From Sphingomonadales bacterium (GTDB lineage: Bacteria > Pseudomonadota > Alphaproteobacteria > Sphingomonadales > Sphingomonadaceae), in the NCBI GenBank assembly GCA_028871475.1, contig JAGWMZ010000008.1, positions 108,610 through 172,609 on the forward strand: a stretch of DNA of 64,000 bases. The letters are read 5' to 3'. The notes below the pieces were generated by a model, which worked only from the letters and a program-made list of their open reading frames with translations, ran no database searches and was not told the origin of the DNA. A program made the translations under genes and the position numbers. Below, piece after piece: positions 7,937 to 17,266 of this stretch; the stretch's first letter is position 1, and the number at the start of each line of letters is the position of its first letter.

Positions 7937-10900
7937 TCAGGCCACCAGTCGCAACTGTGCCCGGCCCCGTTGCGGTGCGAAGGAGAGCACCCGAACCCCC
8001 TCGATCTGGCCGATCACCTCGACCAGATCACCATCCAGCGCGAAATCGCGACCAAGGCGCAATTGCGGGGGCACCTCATCGCCGGTCTTCAGCACGGCGA
8101 TCACCTCACCCTGGCCTGACATGGCCGATTCCCCGCCGCCGCCAAGGCGCGGCAGCATGGCTGCCAGCTGCGCAAAGGCCGAGGGCTCGGACACCTCCAG
8201 CCGCAGCATCATGCGCGCGGCATTGCGCACCTCGCTCAGCGGCTGGCCGCCGCGGATGGTGATGCGCGGCGGCTCTTCGGGGCTGGGGCTGTCAAGCTCG
8301 ACCGAGAGCAGGATACAGGTACTCTCCTTCGCCCAGTTCAGGAAGGGTTCGACCAGCGATTCCTCAAAGCAGGAGGCGGAGAACTGGCCCGTCGAGTCCG
8401 AAAACTCGGCCATGATAAAATCCTTGCCGCGCTTGGTTTTGCGCTTCTGCACGCTTTCCACCATGCAGGCCATCACGGCATTGGCCCGCCCGCCCGGCGG
8501 CGCGCCCTGCGCCATCAGCGCGCCATAGGAACGCGCGCCATTGGCCGAGGCGATGGCGTGCCACTGCGCCACCGGATGGGCAGCGAAATAGAAGCCGAAA
8601 TTCTCGCGCTCCTTGGCCATCTGGTCCATGCGGCTCCACGCCGGGGCGTCAGCCAGGCGCAGGGCGGCGGTATCCCCCGCTCCCCCGAACAGGCCGCCCT
8701 GCCCCGATGTTCGCGCGCGTTCGGCCTCATCGGCGCAGGCCAGCAGCATGTCGGCGTTGGCCAGCACTTTCGCGCGATTGGGCTCCAGAGAATCAAAAGC
8801 GCCGCTGGCCGCCAGGCCTTCGAGCGCGCGCCGGTTGAGCGCGCCATAGGGCACGCGGGTGAACAGGTCTTCGAGATCCTTGAACCGACCATTGGCCTCG
8901 CGCTCGGCGACAACCTGCTCCATCGCCTTTTCGCCCACATTGCGAATACCGGCCAGAGCGTAACGCACCGCATAGCCCTCGGGCGTTTCCTCGACCGTGA
9001 ACTCCGCCTCGGACCGGTTCATGTCGGGCCCGGCGATGGCAAAGCCGTTGCGGCGCATATCGTCCACGAAAATGGCCAGCTTTTCCGACTGATGCATGTC
9101 GAAACACATGGCGGCGGCATAGAATTCATGCGGGTAATGCGCCTTGAACCATGCCGTTTGATAGGCGAGCAAGGCATAGGCGGCAGCGTGCGATTTGTTG
9201 AAGCCATAGCCCGCAAATTTGTCGATCAAGTCGAACAGTTCATTGGCCTTGGCGGCGGGAATGTCGGAGACGGCGGCACAGCCCTCGACAAAGCGCGTGC
9301 GCTGCTTGTCCATTTCGGCCTGCACCTTCTTGCCCATCGCGCGACGCAGCAGGTCGGCATCGCCCAGCGAGTATCCGGCAAGGATCTGCGCGGCCTGCAT
9401 CACCTGTTCCTGATAGACGAAGATGCCATAGGTTTCCGAAAGGATGCCGCTCAGCTTCTCATGCGGATATTCGATCTCCTCCAGCCCGTTCTTGCGGCGG
9501 CCGAAGAGGGGAATATTGTCCATCGGCCCCGGGCGATAGAGCGAGACGAGCGCGATGATGTCGCCGAAATTGGTGGGCTTCACCGCCGCCAGCGTGCGGC
9601 GCATCCCTTCGGATTCGAGCTGGAACACACCCACCGTATCGCCGCGTTGCAGCAGCTTGTAGACATCCTCGTCATCCCAGGCCAGCGCACCAAGGTCGAT
9701 CGAGATCCCTCGCTTGCCCAGCAGATCGACCGCCTTGCGCAGGACAGAAAGCGTCTTGAGCCCCAGAAAGTCGAATTTGATGAGCCCTGTGTCCTCGACA
9801 TATTTCATGTCGAACTGGGTCACCGGCATGTCCGAGCGCGGATCGCGATAGAGCGGCACCAGTTGCGCCAGAGGACGGTCGCCGATCACCACGCCCGCCG
9901 CATGGGTCGAGGAGTTGCGCGGCATGCCTTCAAGCTGCATGGCAAGGTCGATCAGCCGCCTGACCTCGGGGTCATTGGTGTATTCGCGGTGCAGTTCCTG
10001 CACGCCGTTGAGCGCGCGTTCCAGCGTCCAGGGGTCGGTGGGATGGTTGGGCACCATCTTGGTCAGCCGGTCGACCTGACCGTAGCTCATCTGCAAAATG
10101 CGGCCCGTATCGCGCAGCACGGCGCGGGCCTTCAGCTTACCAAAGGTGATGATCTGCGCCACATGGTCCGCACCATATTTACGCTGGACGTAGCGGATCA
10201 CCTCGCCGCGCCGGGTTTCGCAAAAGTCGATATCGAAGTCGGGCATCGACACGCGCTCGGGGTTGAGGAAACGCTCGAAGAGCAGGCCCAGCTTCAAAGG
10301 ATCAAGGTCGGTGATGGTGAGCGCCCAGGCCACCAGCGAACCCGCGCCCGAACCACGCCCCGGCCCCACCGGAATGTCGTTCTGTTTACCCCACTGGATG
10401 AAGTCGGCCACGATCAGGAAGTAGCCGGCAAAGCCCATGCGGTTGATGATGCCCGTCTCGAAATCGAGCCGCTCGGCATAGTCCAGAAAGTCCTCGGTCA
10501 CGCCAAGGGGCTTGAGCGCCTCATAGGCGGTGACGCGTTCGTCGCCCTGTTTAGCCAGCGCGGCGTCCAAAGTCGCCTCGTCAACACCCGGCCAATAGGG
10601 CGCCAAACGCTTGGCCAGCCCCATGCGGGCATGGTCGACCATCATCCGCGCCTCGCCTTCCTTGTCACCGGCGAGGCTGGGCAACAAGGGCTTGCGCTTG
10701 GGAGGGATATAGGCGCAGCGCTGCGCCACCACCAAAGTGTTGGCCAACGCCTCGGGCACATCGGCAAAACTGTGGGCCATCACCTCGGCCGATTTGACCC
10801 AGGCCTCCTTGATCGAGCGGGGACGATCGGCCGCATCCACATGGGTGGAATGGGCAATGCAGAGCATCGAATCATGCGCGGCAAAGCCTTCGGGATCAGC

Positions 10901-11545
10901 GAAGTGTGCAGCATTGGTGGCGATCAGCGGCAGATTGCGAGCATAGGCGAGATCGATGACCTGCCCCTCGGCGGCGTCCTCTGCCTCGATCCCGCGCCGG
11001 GCGATGTCGATATAGAGACGGCCCGGAAAATACAGTTCGAGCGCGTCAAGATAACGCCCAGCCGCCTCATGCTGCTCCTCGGCGGTGAGACGGGTCACCG
11101 CGCCATCACCCGCCGCCGTCAGACAGATCAGCCCGTCGCTATGGCCCTCCAGCGCGGACAGCGGCACATGCGGATCAAACTCCAGCGGTCGCTCCAGATG
11201 CGCCTGACTGACCAGATGGCACAGGTTCAGCCACCCCGCCTCATTTTGCGCCAGCAGCACCAGCCAGTCGAGTGTGGGGGCCGCCGGGCCGAAGGTTCCG
11301 TTGACATTGCCTCCCTCGGGCCTGGCAATCGCCAGCGTTGTCCCGACGATGGGCTGCACGCCCACGTCCTTGCAGGCGCTGGCAAAGGCCGGGGCGGCGT
11401 AAAGTCCGTTCTTGTCCGTCAGCGCCACCGCCGGAAACCCACGCTTCTTCGCCAGCTTGGCCAGAGCCTTGGGGTCAATGGCGCCATCCAGCATGGTGAA
11501 GCTGGAATAGATGCGCAGGGGCACGAAGGGGGAGTAAGAAGCCAT
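7937..11545 (-). CDS. dnaE: DNA polymerase III subunit alpha
   Basis: The catalytic subunit of the replicative polymerase, 1202 residues. An N-terminal PHP domain (RIYSSFTMLDGAID) is followed by the polymerase core: PDFDID holds Asp438 and Asp440, and IKFDFLGLKTL holds Asp592, matching the three catalytic aspartates of E. coli DnaE. GPGRGSGAGSLVAW is near 394-407. A helix-hairpin-helix region and an OB fold (KRKTKRGKDFIMAEFSD) lie near the C terminus. The first PHP histidine position is Tyr (RIYS), so PHP metal binding is probably degenerate. Length and motifs fit DnaE1 rather than the SOS polymerase DnaE2. GC-rich codon use leaves a 1006-codon open frame on the opposite strand, which is a shadow. 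Confidence 0.96.
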   Translation of the reverse strand: MASYSPFVPLRIYSSFTMLDGAIDPKALAKLAKKRGFPAVALTDKNGLYAAPAFASACKDVGVQPIVGTTLAIARPEGGNVNGTFGPAAPTLDWLVLLAQNEAGWLNLCHLVSQAHLERPLEFDPHVPLSALEGHSDGLICLTAAGDGAVTRLTAEEQHEAAGRYLDALELYFPGRLYIDIARRGIEAEDAAEGQVIDLAYARNLPLIATNAAHFADPEGFAAHDSMLCIAHSTHVDAADRPRSIKEAWVKSAEVMAHSFADVPEALANTLVVAQRCAYIPPKRKPLLPSLAGDKEGEARMMVDHARMGLAKRLAPYWPGVDEATLDAALAKQGDERVTAYEALKPLGVTEDFLDYAERLDFETGIINRMGFAGYFLIVADFIQWGKQNDIPVGPGRGSGAGSLVAWALTITDLDPLKLGLLFERFLNPERVSMPDFDIDFCETRRGEVIRYVQRKYGADHVAQIITFGKLKARAVLRDTGRILQMSYGQVDRLTKMVPNHPTDPWTLERALNGVQELHREYTNDPEVRRLIDLAMQLEGMPRNSSTHAAGVVIGDRPLAQLVPLYRDPRSDMPVTQFDMKYVEDTGLIKFDFLGLKTLSVLRKAVDLLGKRGISIDLGALAWDDEDVYKLLQRGDTVGVFQLESEGMRRTLAAVKPTNFGDIIALVSLYRPGPMDNIPLFGRRKNGLEEIEYPHEKLSGILSETYGIFVYQEQVMQAAQILAGYSLGDADLLRRAMGKKVQAEMDKQRTRFVEGCAAVSDIPAAKANELFDLIDKFAGYGFNKSHAAAYALLAYQTAWFKAHYPHEFYAAAMCFDMHQSEKLAIFVDDMRRNGFAIAGPDMNRSEAEFTVEETPEGYAVRYALAGIRNVGEKAMEQVVAEREANGRFKDLEDLFTRVPYGALNRRALEGLAASGAFDSLEPNRAKVLANADMLLACADEAERARTSGQGGLFGGAGDTAALRLADAPAWSRMDQMAKERENFGFYFAAHPVAQWHAIASANGARSYGALMAQGAPPGGRANAVMACMVESVQKRKTKRGKDFIMAEFSDSTGQFSASCFEESLVEPFLNWAKESTCILLSVELDSPSPEEPPRITIRGGQPLSEVRNAARMMLRLEVSEPSAFAQLAAMLPRLGGGGESAMSGQGEVIAVLKTGDEVPPQLRLGRDFALDGDLVEVIGQIEGVRVLSFAPQRGRAQLRLVA

Positions 11546-11663
11546 GGGGGGCAGACTATGGGATGCGGGGGTGGGTGATCAATTCAAGCCTGTGGGCAGG
11601 GCTGGGGATAAGGTGGGGATGACAGGGGATAAGGGAAGGAGACAGGATGGCACCTGCGTCCTC

Positions 11664-12170
11664 TTACCCTTCCCGCAGAACCTTTTCGATCGCCGCGCGC
11701 AAGGTCTCCGGCTTCGCTCCGGGCGCAAACCGGCGGACCACATGCCCGTCACGGTCCACCAGAAATTTGGTGAAGTTCCATTTCACCTTGCGCGTGCCGA
11801 AGATGCCGCGCGCCCGATCCTTCAGCCATTGCCACAAGGGCGGCGCGCCGGGGCCATTGACCTCGACCTTGGCCATCAGCGGAAAGGAGAGGCCGAAGTT
11901 CACCTGGCAGAACTGCGCGATCTCTTCCGCGCTGCCCGGTTCCTGTCCGCCGAACTGGTTGCAGGGGAAGGCCATCACCTCGAACCCCTGATCACGGTAA
12001 TCCTGCCAAAGCTGCTCCAGCCCCGCATATTGCGGGGTGAAGCCGCATTGGCTGGCGGTGTTGACGATCAACACCGCCTTGCCCAGGCGGTCGGCCAGCG
12101 AAACCTCCTGCCCGTCGGGCTGGCGGGCGGTGAAATCGCTCAGGCGCTCACCCTGACGCTGGCCGTTCAT
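11664..12170 (-). CDS. Glutathione peroxidase family protein
   Basis: A 168-residue thiol peroxidase that reduces hydroperoxides. NTASQCGFTPQY places the peroxidatic Cys at residue 42 (a cysteine, not selenocysteine); FPCNQFGGQEPG carries the conserved Gln, and WNFTKFLVDRDG carries the conserved Trp and Asn of the catalytic tetrad. There is no signal peptide, so it is cytoplasmic. Many bacterial members use thioredoxin as reductant. It follows the 92-residue protein with an 8-bp gap and precedes dnaE by 118 bp. Confidence 0.93.
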   Translation of the reverse strand: MNGQRQGERLSDFTARQPDGQEVSLADRLGKAVLIVNTASQCGFTPQYAGLEQLWQDYRDQGFEVMAFPCNQFGGQEPGSAEEIAQFCQVNFGLSFPLMAKVEVNGPGAPPLWQWLKDRARGIFGTRKVKWNFTKFLVDRDGHVVRRFAPGAKPETLRAAIEKVLREG

Positions 12171-12178
12171 GCCCTCAC

Positions 12179-12457
12179 TCAGACCGCGTGGGGGAAGTCG
12201 GGGCGATTGTACAGGACCATGGCTTCCTCGGCCTTGATGCGGTGGTGGCCAGTGCGCTCGATCTCATACTGCTCGCGCTGGGCCTCGGGCAGCAGGGCGA
12301 TATAGCGGATGAGATCGGCCAGCGTGCCATGACGCAGCGTCTTGAGTTCGGAAAGCACACCGCCATCGCCGGGGTGATGCAGCGTGGCGTCCTGATCCCA
12401 CCGCAGCCCCTCGGGCAGGTGCGAGTCGCCGCCGAACGTGCTGGGCGAATTGGGCAT
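12179..12457 (-). CDS. Hypothetical protein, 92 residues
   Basis: A small acidic soluble protein starting MPNSPSTFGGDSHLPEGLRW at ATG 12457, preceded by a clear GGAAGGATGACACA ribosome-binding region; the frame continues upstream to 12544 without support. It contains a helical stretch with LADLIRYIALLPEAQREQYE and IKAEEAMVLYNRPDFP. I see no known domain, membrane segment or cysteine motif. The good ribosome-binding site, and the 8-bp gap to the glutathione peroxidase, make it a believable gene and operon partner. Confidence 0.7.
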   Translation of the reverse strand: MPNSPSTFGGDSHLPEGLRWDQDATLHHPGDGGVLSELKTLRHGTLADLIRYIALLPEAQREQYEIERTGHHRIKAEEAMVLYNRPDFPHAV

Positions 12458-12540
12458 TGTGTCATCCTTCCTGAAGTGCTGTCTTTGGGATATGGATTTG
12501 GCGTGTCGAGGCGTGCTTGACAAGAGGCTGACCGTGCCTG

Positions 12541-13140
12541 TCAACCATAGCGGGCCAGCAAACCGTCAAGATGGCGGCGCACCGCGCTCCATTCACCGGC
12601 CAGAATGGAATAGACCGCCGTGTCGCGGGAACGCGTGCCGCCCTGCCCGTCGCTCACGATCATATGGCCGCGCAGGATGCCATCGGGCCGCGCGCCGATC
12701 CGCTCGATGGCGCGGCGACTGGCAAGGTTGAAGACATCGGTGCGGATCTGCACGCAGGCGATGCCGAGCACCTCGAAGGCATGGCCCAGCAGCAGCCTTT
12801 TGGCCTGCGTGTTGAGGCCCGTGCGGCGCACCCATGGCGCATAGAGCGTGCCGCCGATTTCGAGGCGGCGATGACCCGCATTCATGCGCATGAAACGCGT
12901 GGTGCCGGCAATTTTCCCACCCGCATCCAGCACGGTAAAGGCCTGCACGCGGCCAGCAGCGGTATCGGCCTCGATCTGGTCGAGCCAGCGATCAATCGTT
13001 GCGGGGGCCGGAACCATCGTCGACATCGCATGGTCAAAGCCGGTGGCGAAGGCCGCCAGCAGATCGTCACGGTCCGCGCGGACCAGCGGGCGCAGCGTGA
13101 CATGCTCACCGCTCAGCACCGGGGCGGCGGGCCAGCTCAT
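12541..13140 (-). CDS. GNAT-family N-acetyltransferase (RimJ/RimL type)
   Basis: A 199-residue acetyl-CoA-dependent acetyltransferase. [19 protein letters not shown] at the N terminus, an acceptor-side [28 protein letters not shown] and [23 protein letters not shown] are arranged as in the RimJ/RimL group, which acetylate ribosomal-protein N termini or related amino groups. The substrate is not predictable. The ATG overlaps the lolD stop by 4 bp (ATGA), so it is the third gene of a lolC/E-lolD-GNAT run. Confidence 0.87.
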   Translation of the reverse strand: MSWPAAPVLSGEHVTLRPLVRADRDDLLAAFATGFDHAMSTMVPAPATIDRWLDQIEADTAAGRVQAFTVLDAGGKIAGTTRFMRMNAGHRRLEIGGTLYAPWVRRTGLNTQAKRLLLGHAFEVLGIACVQIRTDVFNLASRRAIERIGARPDGILRGHMIVSDGQGGTRSRDTAVYSILAGEWSAVRRHLDGLLARYG

Positions 13141-13820
13141 CGCGCCTGCTCCACCAGATGCCCTTCAACCAGCCGTACCACCCGGTCCATCCGCGCGGCA
13201 AGGCGCTCATTATGCGTGGCAATCAGGGCGGCAGCGCCGCTGCCGCGCACCAGCTTGAGGAATTCGGCCAGAACCTTGTCGCTGGTCGCCTCATCCAGAT
13301 TGCCGGTGGGTTCGTCGGCCAGCACCAGAGAAGGCGCATTGGCCAGGGCGCGGGCCACCGCCACCCGTTGTTGCTCGCCGCCCGAAAGCTGGCTGGGCCG
13401 GTGTTCCACCCGCTGGGCAAGGCCAAGTGCCGTGAGCAGTTCCGCCGCGCGCGCCTCGGCCTGGGCCCGATCCTTGCCGGCCACCAGTTGCGGCAGCACC
13501 ACATTTTCCAGCGCCGAGAAATCCGGCAGCAGGTGATGGAACTGATAGACGAAGCCCAGATGGTCGCGGCGCAGCGCGGTGCGCGCGTCGCCATCCATGG
13601 CGCCCGTTTCCTGCCCGGCGATCACGATGCTGCCGCCAAAGCCGCCTTCCAGCAGCCCCACCGCCTGCAGCATGGTGGACTTGCCCGAACCCGATGGGCC
13701 CAGCAAGGCAACGATCTCTCCGGGCGCGATGGCCAGATCCACCCCGCGCAGGACATGGATGGTCACCCCGCCCTGCGTGAAGCTGCGGGTTAGCCCGCTC
13801 AGACGAACGACATCACTCAT
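13137..13820 (-). CDS. lolD: Lipoprotein-releasing ABC transporter ATP-binding protein LolD
   Basis: The ATPase of the LolCDE complex, which extracts outer-membrane lipoproteins from the inner membrane and hands them to LolA. 227 residues: Walker [10 protein letters not shown] at residues 41-49, the Q-loop in [17 protein letters not shown] (the FHHLLPDF sequence is typical of LolD), signature [15 protein letters not shown] and Walker [10 protein letters not shown]. It overlaps the upstream permease gene by 8 bp and the downstream GNAT gene by 4 bp. Confidence 0.95.
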   Translation of the reverse strand: MSDVVRLSGLTRSFTQGGVTIHVLRGVDLAIAPGEIVALLGPSGSGKSTMLQAVGLLEGGFGGSIVIAGQETGAMDGDARTALRRDHLGFVYQFHHLLPDFSALENVVLPQLVAGKDRAQAEARAAELLTALGLAQRVEHRPSQLSGGEQQRVAVARALANAPSLVLADEPTGNLDEATSDKVLAEFLKLVRGSGAAALIATHNERLAARMDRVVRLVEGHLVEQAR

Positions 13821-15054
13821 AACGCAGCACCTGCACAGGGTCCGTGCTCGCCGCCTTCAGCGCGGGGAACAGGGTGAAGGCAAAGGACAGGCCCAGCGCC
13901 AGCACGATGATGACGGTGACCTCGACGGGCGAAGCCTTGGCGGGCAGTTCGGTCAGGAAGCGGATCTTGGGGTCCCACAGGTTCTGGCCCGAGACCATCT
14001 GGATGAAATTCACCACATTCTGGCGGAAGATGAGGAAGATGGTGGCGATGAGGCAGCCCATTGCGGTGCCCAGCCCGCCAATGGTGCAGCCCACCGTCAG
14101 GAAAATCTTCATCACCGACCTGCGGCTGGCCCCCATGGTGCGCATGATGGCGATGTCGCGCGTTTTCGCCCGCACCAGCATGATGAGCGAGGAGAGGATG
14201 TTGAAGGCCGCCACAAGCACGATCAGCGAGCAGACGACGAACATCACCACCCGCTCCACCGCCAGCGCCTCGAAGAGCGAACCATTGATGGCCTTCCAGT
14301 CGCTGATAACAGCATGGCCCTGCAACTGTTTGGCCAGAGGCGCGAGAATATCGCCCACCTTGTCAGGCTCGGTGACCTTCACTTCCACGGCATTGATCGA
14401 ATCGCCCATCAGCAGCAGCGTCTGGGCATCGGAGACCGGCATGACGACAAAGGCCTTGTCGAAATCATAGACGCCGATCTCGAAGATCGCCGCCACCGTA
14501 TAGCTGACCTGCCGCGGCACCGTGCCAAAGGGGGTGGAGCGCCCCGCCGGATTGATGATGGTGATCTGGTCACCCACCTGCGCGCCAAGGTCGAGCGCCA
14601 GTTCCTTGCCGATGGCCACGGTGCCCGCGTCCGGCTTCACATCGGCCATGTTGCCCGCAATCACCTTGGGCGCCATCTTGGCAATGTCACCCGCCGTCTG
14701 GCCGCGGATCACCACCGCCGACACGCGCCCGTTGAGGCTGCCCAGCAGGGGCTGCTCGATCATCGGGCTGACCTGCACCACGCCGGGGGTGGCCTGCGCC
14801 TGCTTCACGATGTCCTGCCAGTCGTCCACCCGCCCGCCATAGCCCTGGATGACGGCATGACCGTTGAGACCCACGATCTTGTCGAAAAGCTCGGCACGAA
14901 AGCCGTTCATCACGCTCATCACGATGATGAGCGCCGCCACGCCCAGCGCCACGGCAACAAGGCTGATGCCCGCCACCAGCGCAATAAACGCCTCGCCGCG
15001 CCCGGGACGCAGATAGCGCCGCGCGACAGTCCATTCAAAAGTCGAGAGGATCAC
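13813..15054 (-). CDS. lolC: Lipoprotein-releasing ABC transporter permease LolC/LolE
   Basis: Inner-membrane permease of the Lol system. From GTG 15054 the product has 413 residues, the usual LolC/E length: a cytoplasmic ARRYL motif, a first membrane segment ([20 protein letters not shown]), the conserved SVMNGFR, a large periplasmic domain, then three C-terminal membrane segments and [13 protein letters not shown] at the end. The frame continues to 15138 but the extra residues have no family match. Sphingomonads often carry one LolC/E-type permease (sometimes called LolF), so I use the symbol loosely. Confidence 0.9.
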   Translation of the reverse strand: MILSTFEWTVARRYLRPGRGEAFIALVAGISLVAVALGVAALIIVMSVMNGFRAELFDKIVGLNGHAVIQGYGGRVDDWQDIVKQAQATPGVVQVSPMIEQPLLGSLNGRVSAVVIRGQTAGDIAKMAPKVIAGNMADVKPDAGTVAIGKELALDLGAQVGDQITIINPAGRSTPFGTVPRQVSYTVAAIFEIGVYDFDKAFVVMPVSDAQTLLLMGDSINAVEVKVTEPDKVGDILAPLAKQLQGHAVISDWKAINGSLFEALAVERVVMFVVCSLIVLVAAFNILSSLIMLVRAKTRDIAIMRTMGASRRSVMKIFLTVGCTIGGLGTAMGCLIATIFLIFRQNVVNFIQMVSGQNLWDPKIRFLTELPAKASPVEVTVIIVLALGLSFAFTLFPALKAASTDPVQVLRYE

Positions 15055-15318
15055 GCCGAAAGGTCCGATCGGTTCAATGCCAGGTCCTGCGGTGCCACAC
15101 CGCCGCAACGGCCTCATGCCGGACCATCGCCGGGCCATGCCTTAGGCGCCTGCGCGGCGGCTGGCAATCGCCCGCGCAGGCTTTCCAGCGCCGCGCAAGG
15201 AAATCGCAGCACGGCCAAACAGGGCCTTGGGCCCAAACGCGGATCTACAGGCCCGCCCCTAAGGGTTCTTCACGGGAAATTACTCATAATTAACCTTGTC
15301 CGACTAGCGTATCGGACC

Positions 15319-17088
15319 ATGCTTTCGCGCCCTGCTCTTCACACTGCGGCCGTGACCGGCGTGGCTTTTGCCGCGATGGGCATGATTGCCTTGCAGACTT
15401 CGCCCATGGCGAGCGGGCTGGCGTTTCTCTGGCCCTCGACCGCGCTGCTGGTGGTGCGCCTGCACACGCGGCGCCTGCGCGACTGGCCGCTGATGGTGGC
15501 TGCCTGCATGCTGGCGCTCGGCGTCATGCTGGCACTGCACGGAGTGCAGGGCCGCTGCATCGCGCTGATGACGACTGTCGACACGATCGAGACGCTGGGC
15601 GCGAGCTGGATGATGCGCGCGCTGATGAAGCAAGGCGACCAGCCTGTGCCGAGCGAGGAAATCGGCTGGCTGCTGCGAGCGATCTTCGCGGTCAGTCTGC
15701 TGCCTGCCTTTGCCTGCGGCCTGCTCCTCTGGGCCATGTTGGGCTTGACACCGCATGGCTGGGAAACCGGGCGCGACTGGTTTCTGGGCCATGCGCTGGG
15801 CATGATGATCCTGCTGCCGTGTTTTTCGCGGATGCAGCGCCTGCGTCACAACCTCCACGATCTGATGGCCACCTTCGAACGCCGCTGGTCCTGGCGGGAT
15901 GTGGCAACGCTGGGCTTTACCGCGCTGATGGCGGCCTCGGCGATTGTCGCCTTTGCCCTGTCCACCCGACCCCTGCTGTTTCTGCCGGTGCTGGTGCTGG
16001 TCGCGGCGATGCTGTGGGTCGAGCTTTTCACGCTGAGCTGGATGTATCTGATACTGGCCACCATCTCCGCGGTGATGACCATCAAGGGTTTCAGCCCGCT
16101 CGCGCAGATGCATGTCAGCATGGCCCAGCAACTGGCCTCGGCGCAGGTCTATCTGCTTTTCACCGTGGCCTGCGTGACGCCGGTCTCGGGGCTTGTGCGC
16201 AAATTGCAGCGCAGCCTGCGCGAATTGCGCGAAAGCGAGGCGCGCTATCGCCTGCTGGCGGACCATTCCACCGACATCATCGTCAGTTCAGGACTGGAAG
16301 GCCGCGCGCATTTCTGCTCGCCCTCGATCAGCAAGCTGTGCCAGCGCGACCCTGACGCGATGATCGGGCGCCGCCTGCTCACGCTGGTCGATCCGCAATA
16401 CCGCCGCCGTGTCGCAGAAGCCTATCTGCGCGCACTGGCCCGGCCGGGAACAACAGTGGAAGTCGAATTCGCGGGCCTGCGCTGCAATGGCCAGGCCCGC
16501 TGGTTCGAGGCGCATCTGCGCGGCGTGGCCGACCAGCGCGGCGTGGCCGAATGCGTGGTCAGCGTCATCCGCGACATGTCCGAGCGCAAACAGGTGGAAA
16601 GCGCACTGACCCAGGCGGCCTTCACCGATCCGCTCACCGGCCTTGCCAATCGCCGCGCGCTGATGGAGGCCATGGTCGGCTGCATCGACAACCGGCAGGC
16701 CGGCTGCCTGGCCGTCATCGACCTTGATCATTTCAAGCTGGTCAACGACCGCTTTGGCCATGCGGCGGGCGATGCGGTGCTGCGCAGCTTTGCCCGGGTG
16801 GCGCGGCAGGGGCTGCGTGCCACCGACATGCTGGCCCGCATCGGCGGCGAGGAATTCGCCCTGCTGCTGCCCGACGCCGACATCGCCATCGCCGAACGTA
16901 TCTGCAAACGGATCGGCGCGCGTCTGGCCAGTACCGTCACGCATCATGACGGCAGGCCGATCACAGTCACCTCCTCCATGGGCCTGTCATCCCTATGCGG
17001 TGATCCCGCCGCCACGCTCGAGGCGGCGGACAAGGCGCTCTACATCGCCAAGGCCGGTGGCCGGGCCCGCCTGCAAGTGGCAGCCTGA
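15319..17088 (+). CDS. MASE1-PAS-GGDEF diguanylate cyclase
   Basis: A 589-residue membrane-bound enzyme that makes cyclic di-GMP. Residues 1-300 hold about eight hydrophobic segments with MASE1-like landmarks (LAFLWPSTALLVV, WFLGHALGMMILLPCF). A PAS domain follows (RYRLLADHSTDIIV to VISVIRDMSERK), then a GGDEF domain with FTDPLTGLANRRALM and an intact RIGGEEFALLL. RATD five residues before GGEEF is a product-inhibition I-site. ATG 15319 is chosen; a much longer upstream frame overlaps lolC/E. The 264 bp upstream hold no gene; TTAACC near 15290 resembles half a CtrA site. Confidence 0.92.
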   Translation: MLSRPALHTAAVTGVAFAAMGMIALQTSPMASGLAFLWPSTALLVVRLHTRRLRDWPLMVAACMLALGVMLALHGVQGRCIALMTTVDTIETLGASWMMRALMKQGDQPVPSEEIGWLLRAIFAVSLLPAFACGLLLWAMLGLTPHGWETGRDWFLGHALGMMILLPCFSRMQRLRHNLHDLMATFERRWSWRDVATLGFTALMAASAIVAFALSTRPLLFLPVLVLVAAMLWVELFTLSWMYLILATISAVMTIKGFSPLAQMHVSMAQQLASAQVYLLFTVACVTPVSGLVRKLQRSLRELRESEARYRLLADHSTDIIVSSGLEGRAHFCSPSISKLCQRDPDAMIGRRLLTLVDPQYRRRVAEAYLRALARPGTTVEVEFAGLRCNGQARWFEAHLRGVADQRGVAECVVSVIRDMSERKQVESALTQAAFTDPLTGLANRRALMEAMVGCIDNRQAGCLAVIDLDHFKLVNDRFGHAAGDAVLRSFARVARQGLRATDMLARIGGEEFALLLPDADIAIAERICKRIGARLASTVTHHDGRPITVTSSMGLSSLCGDPAATLEAADKALYIAKAGGRARLQVAA

Positions 17089-17266
17089 CCGGCTTGCAAT
17101 TCGCCCAGCGCACACCACATGGCGGGGCGTCGCGATGGCGCCCCTTGCAAATTGACGCGAAACTCGCCAAAGCGCGCCCGAACCCGAGGCCCGCGCCCGA
17201 AGGGACGCGACAGGCCGCTTACACATCCGCCTTCAAACGCGGCGCACAAAGGCTCTCACGTCCGGC

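Noticed and set aside
8558..11578. A 1006-codon plus-strand open frame opposite dnaE
   Set aside because: It is the antisense of the dnaE coding frame; its product is rich in His, Arg, Gln and Gly with no domain, as expected from GC-rich codon use.
15279..15295. ATTA-N7-TTAACC as a full CtrA site before the MASE1 cyclase
   Set aside because: Only the right half matches; the left half has too many mismatches to list as a site.
17124..17144. GGGGCG/CGCCCC hairpin as the terminator of the MASE1 cyclase gene
   Set aside because: A 6-bp stem with only two following T residues is too weak in this GC-rich setting.
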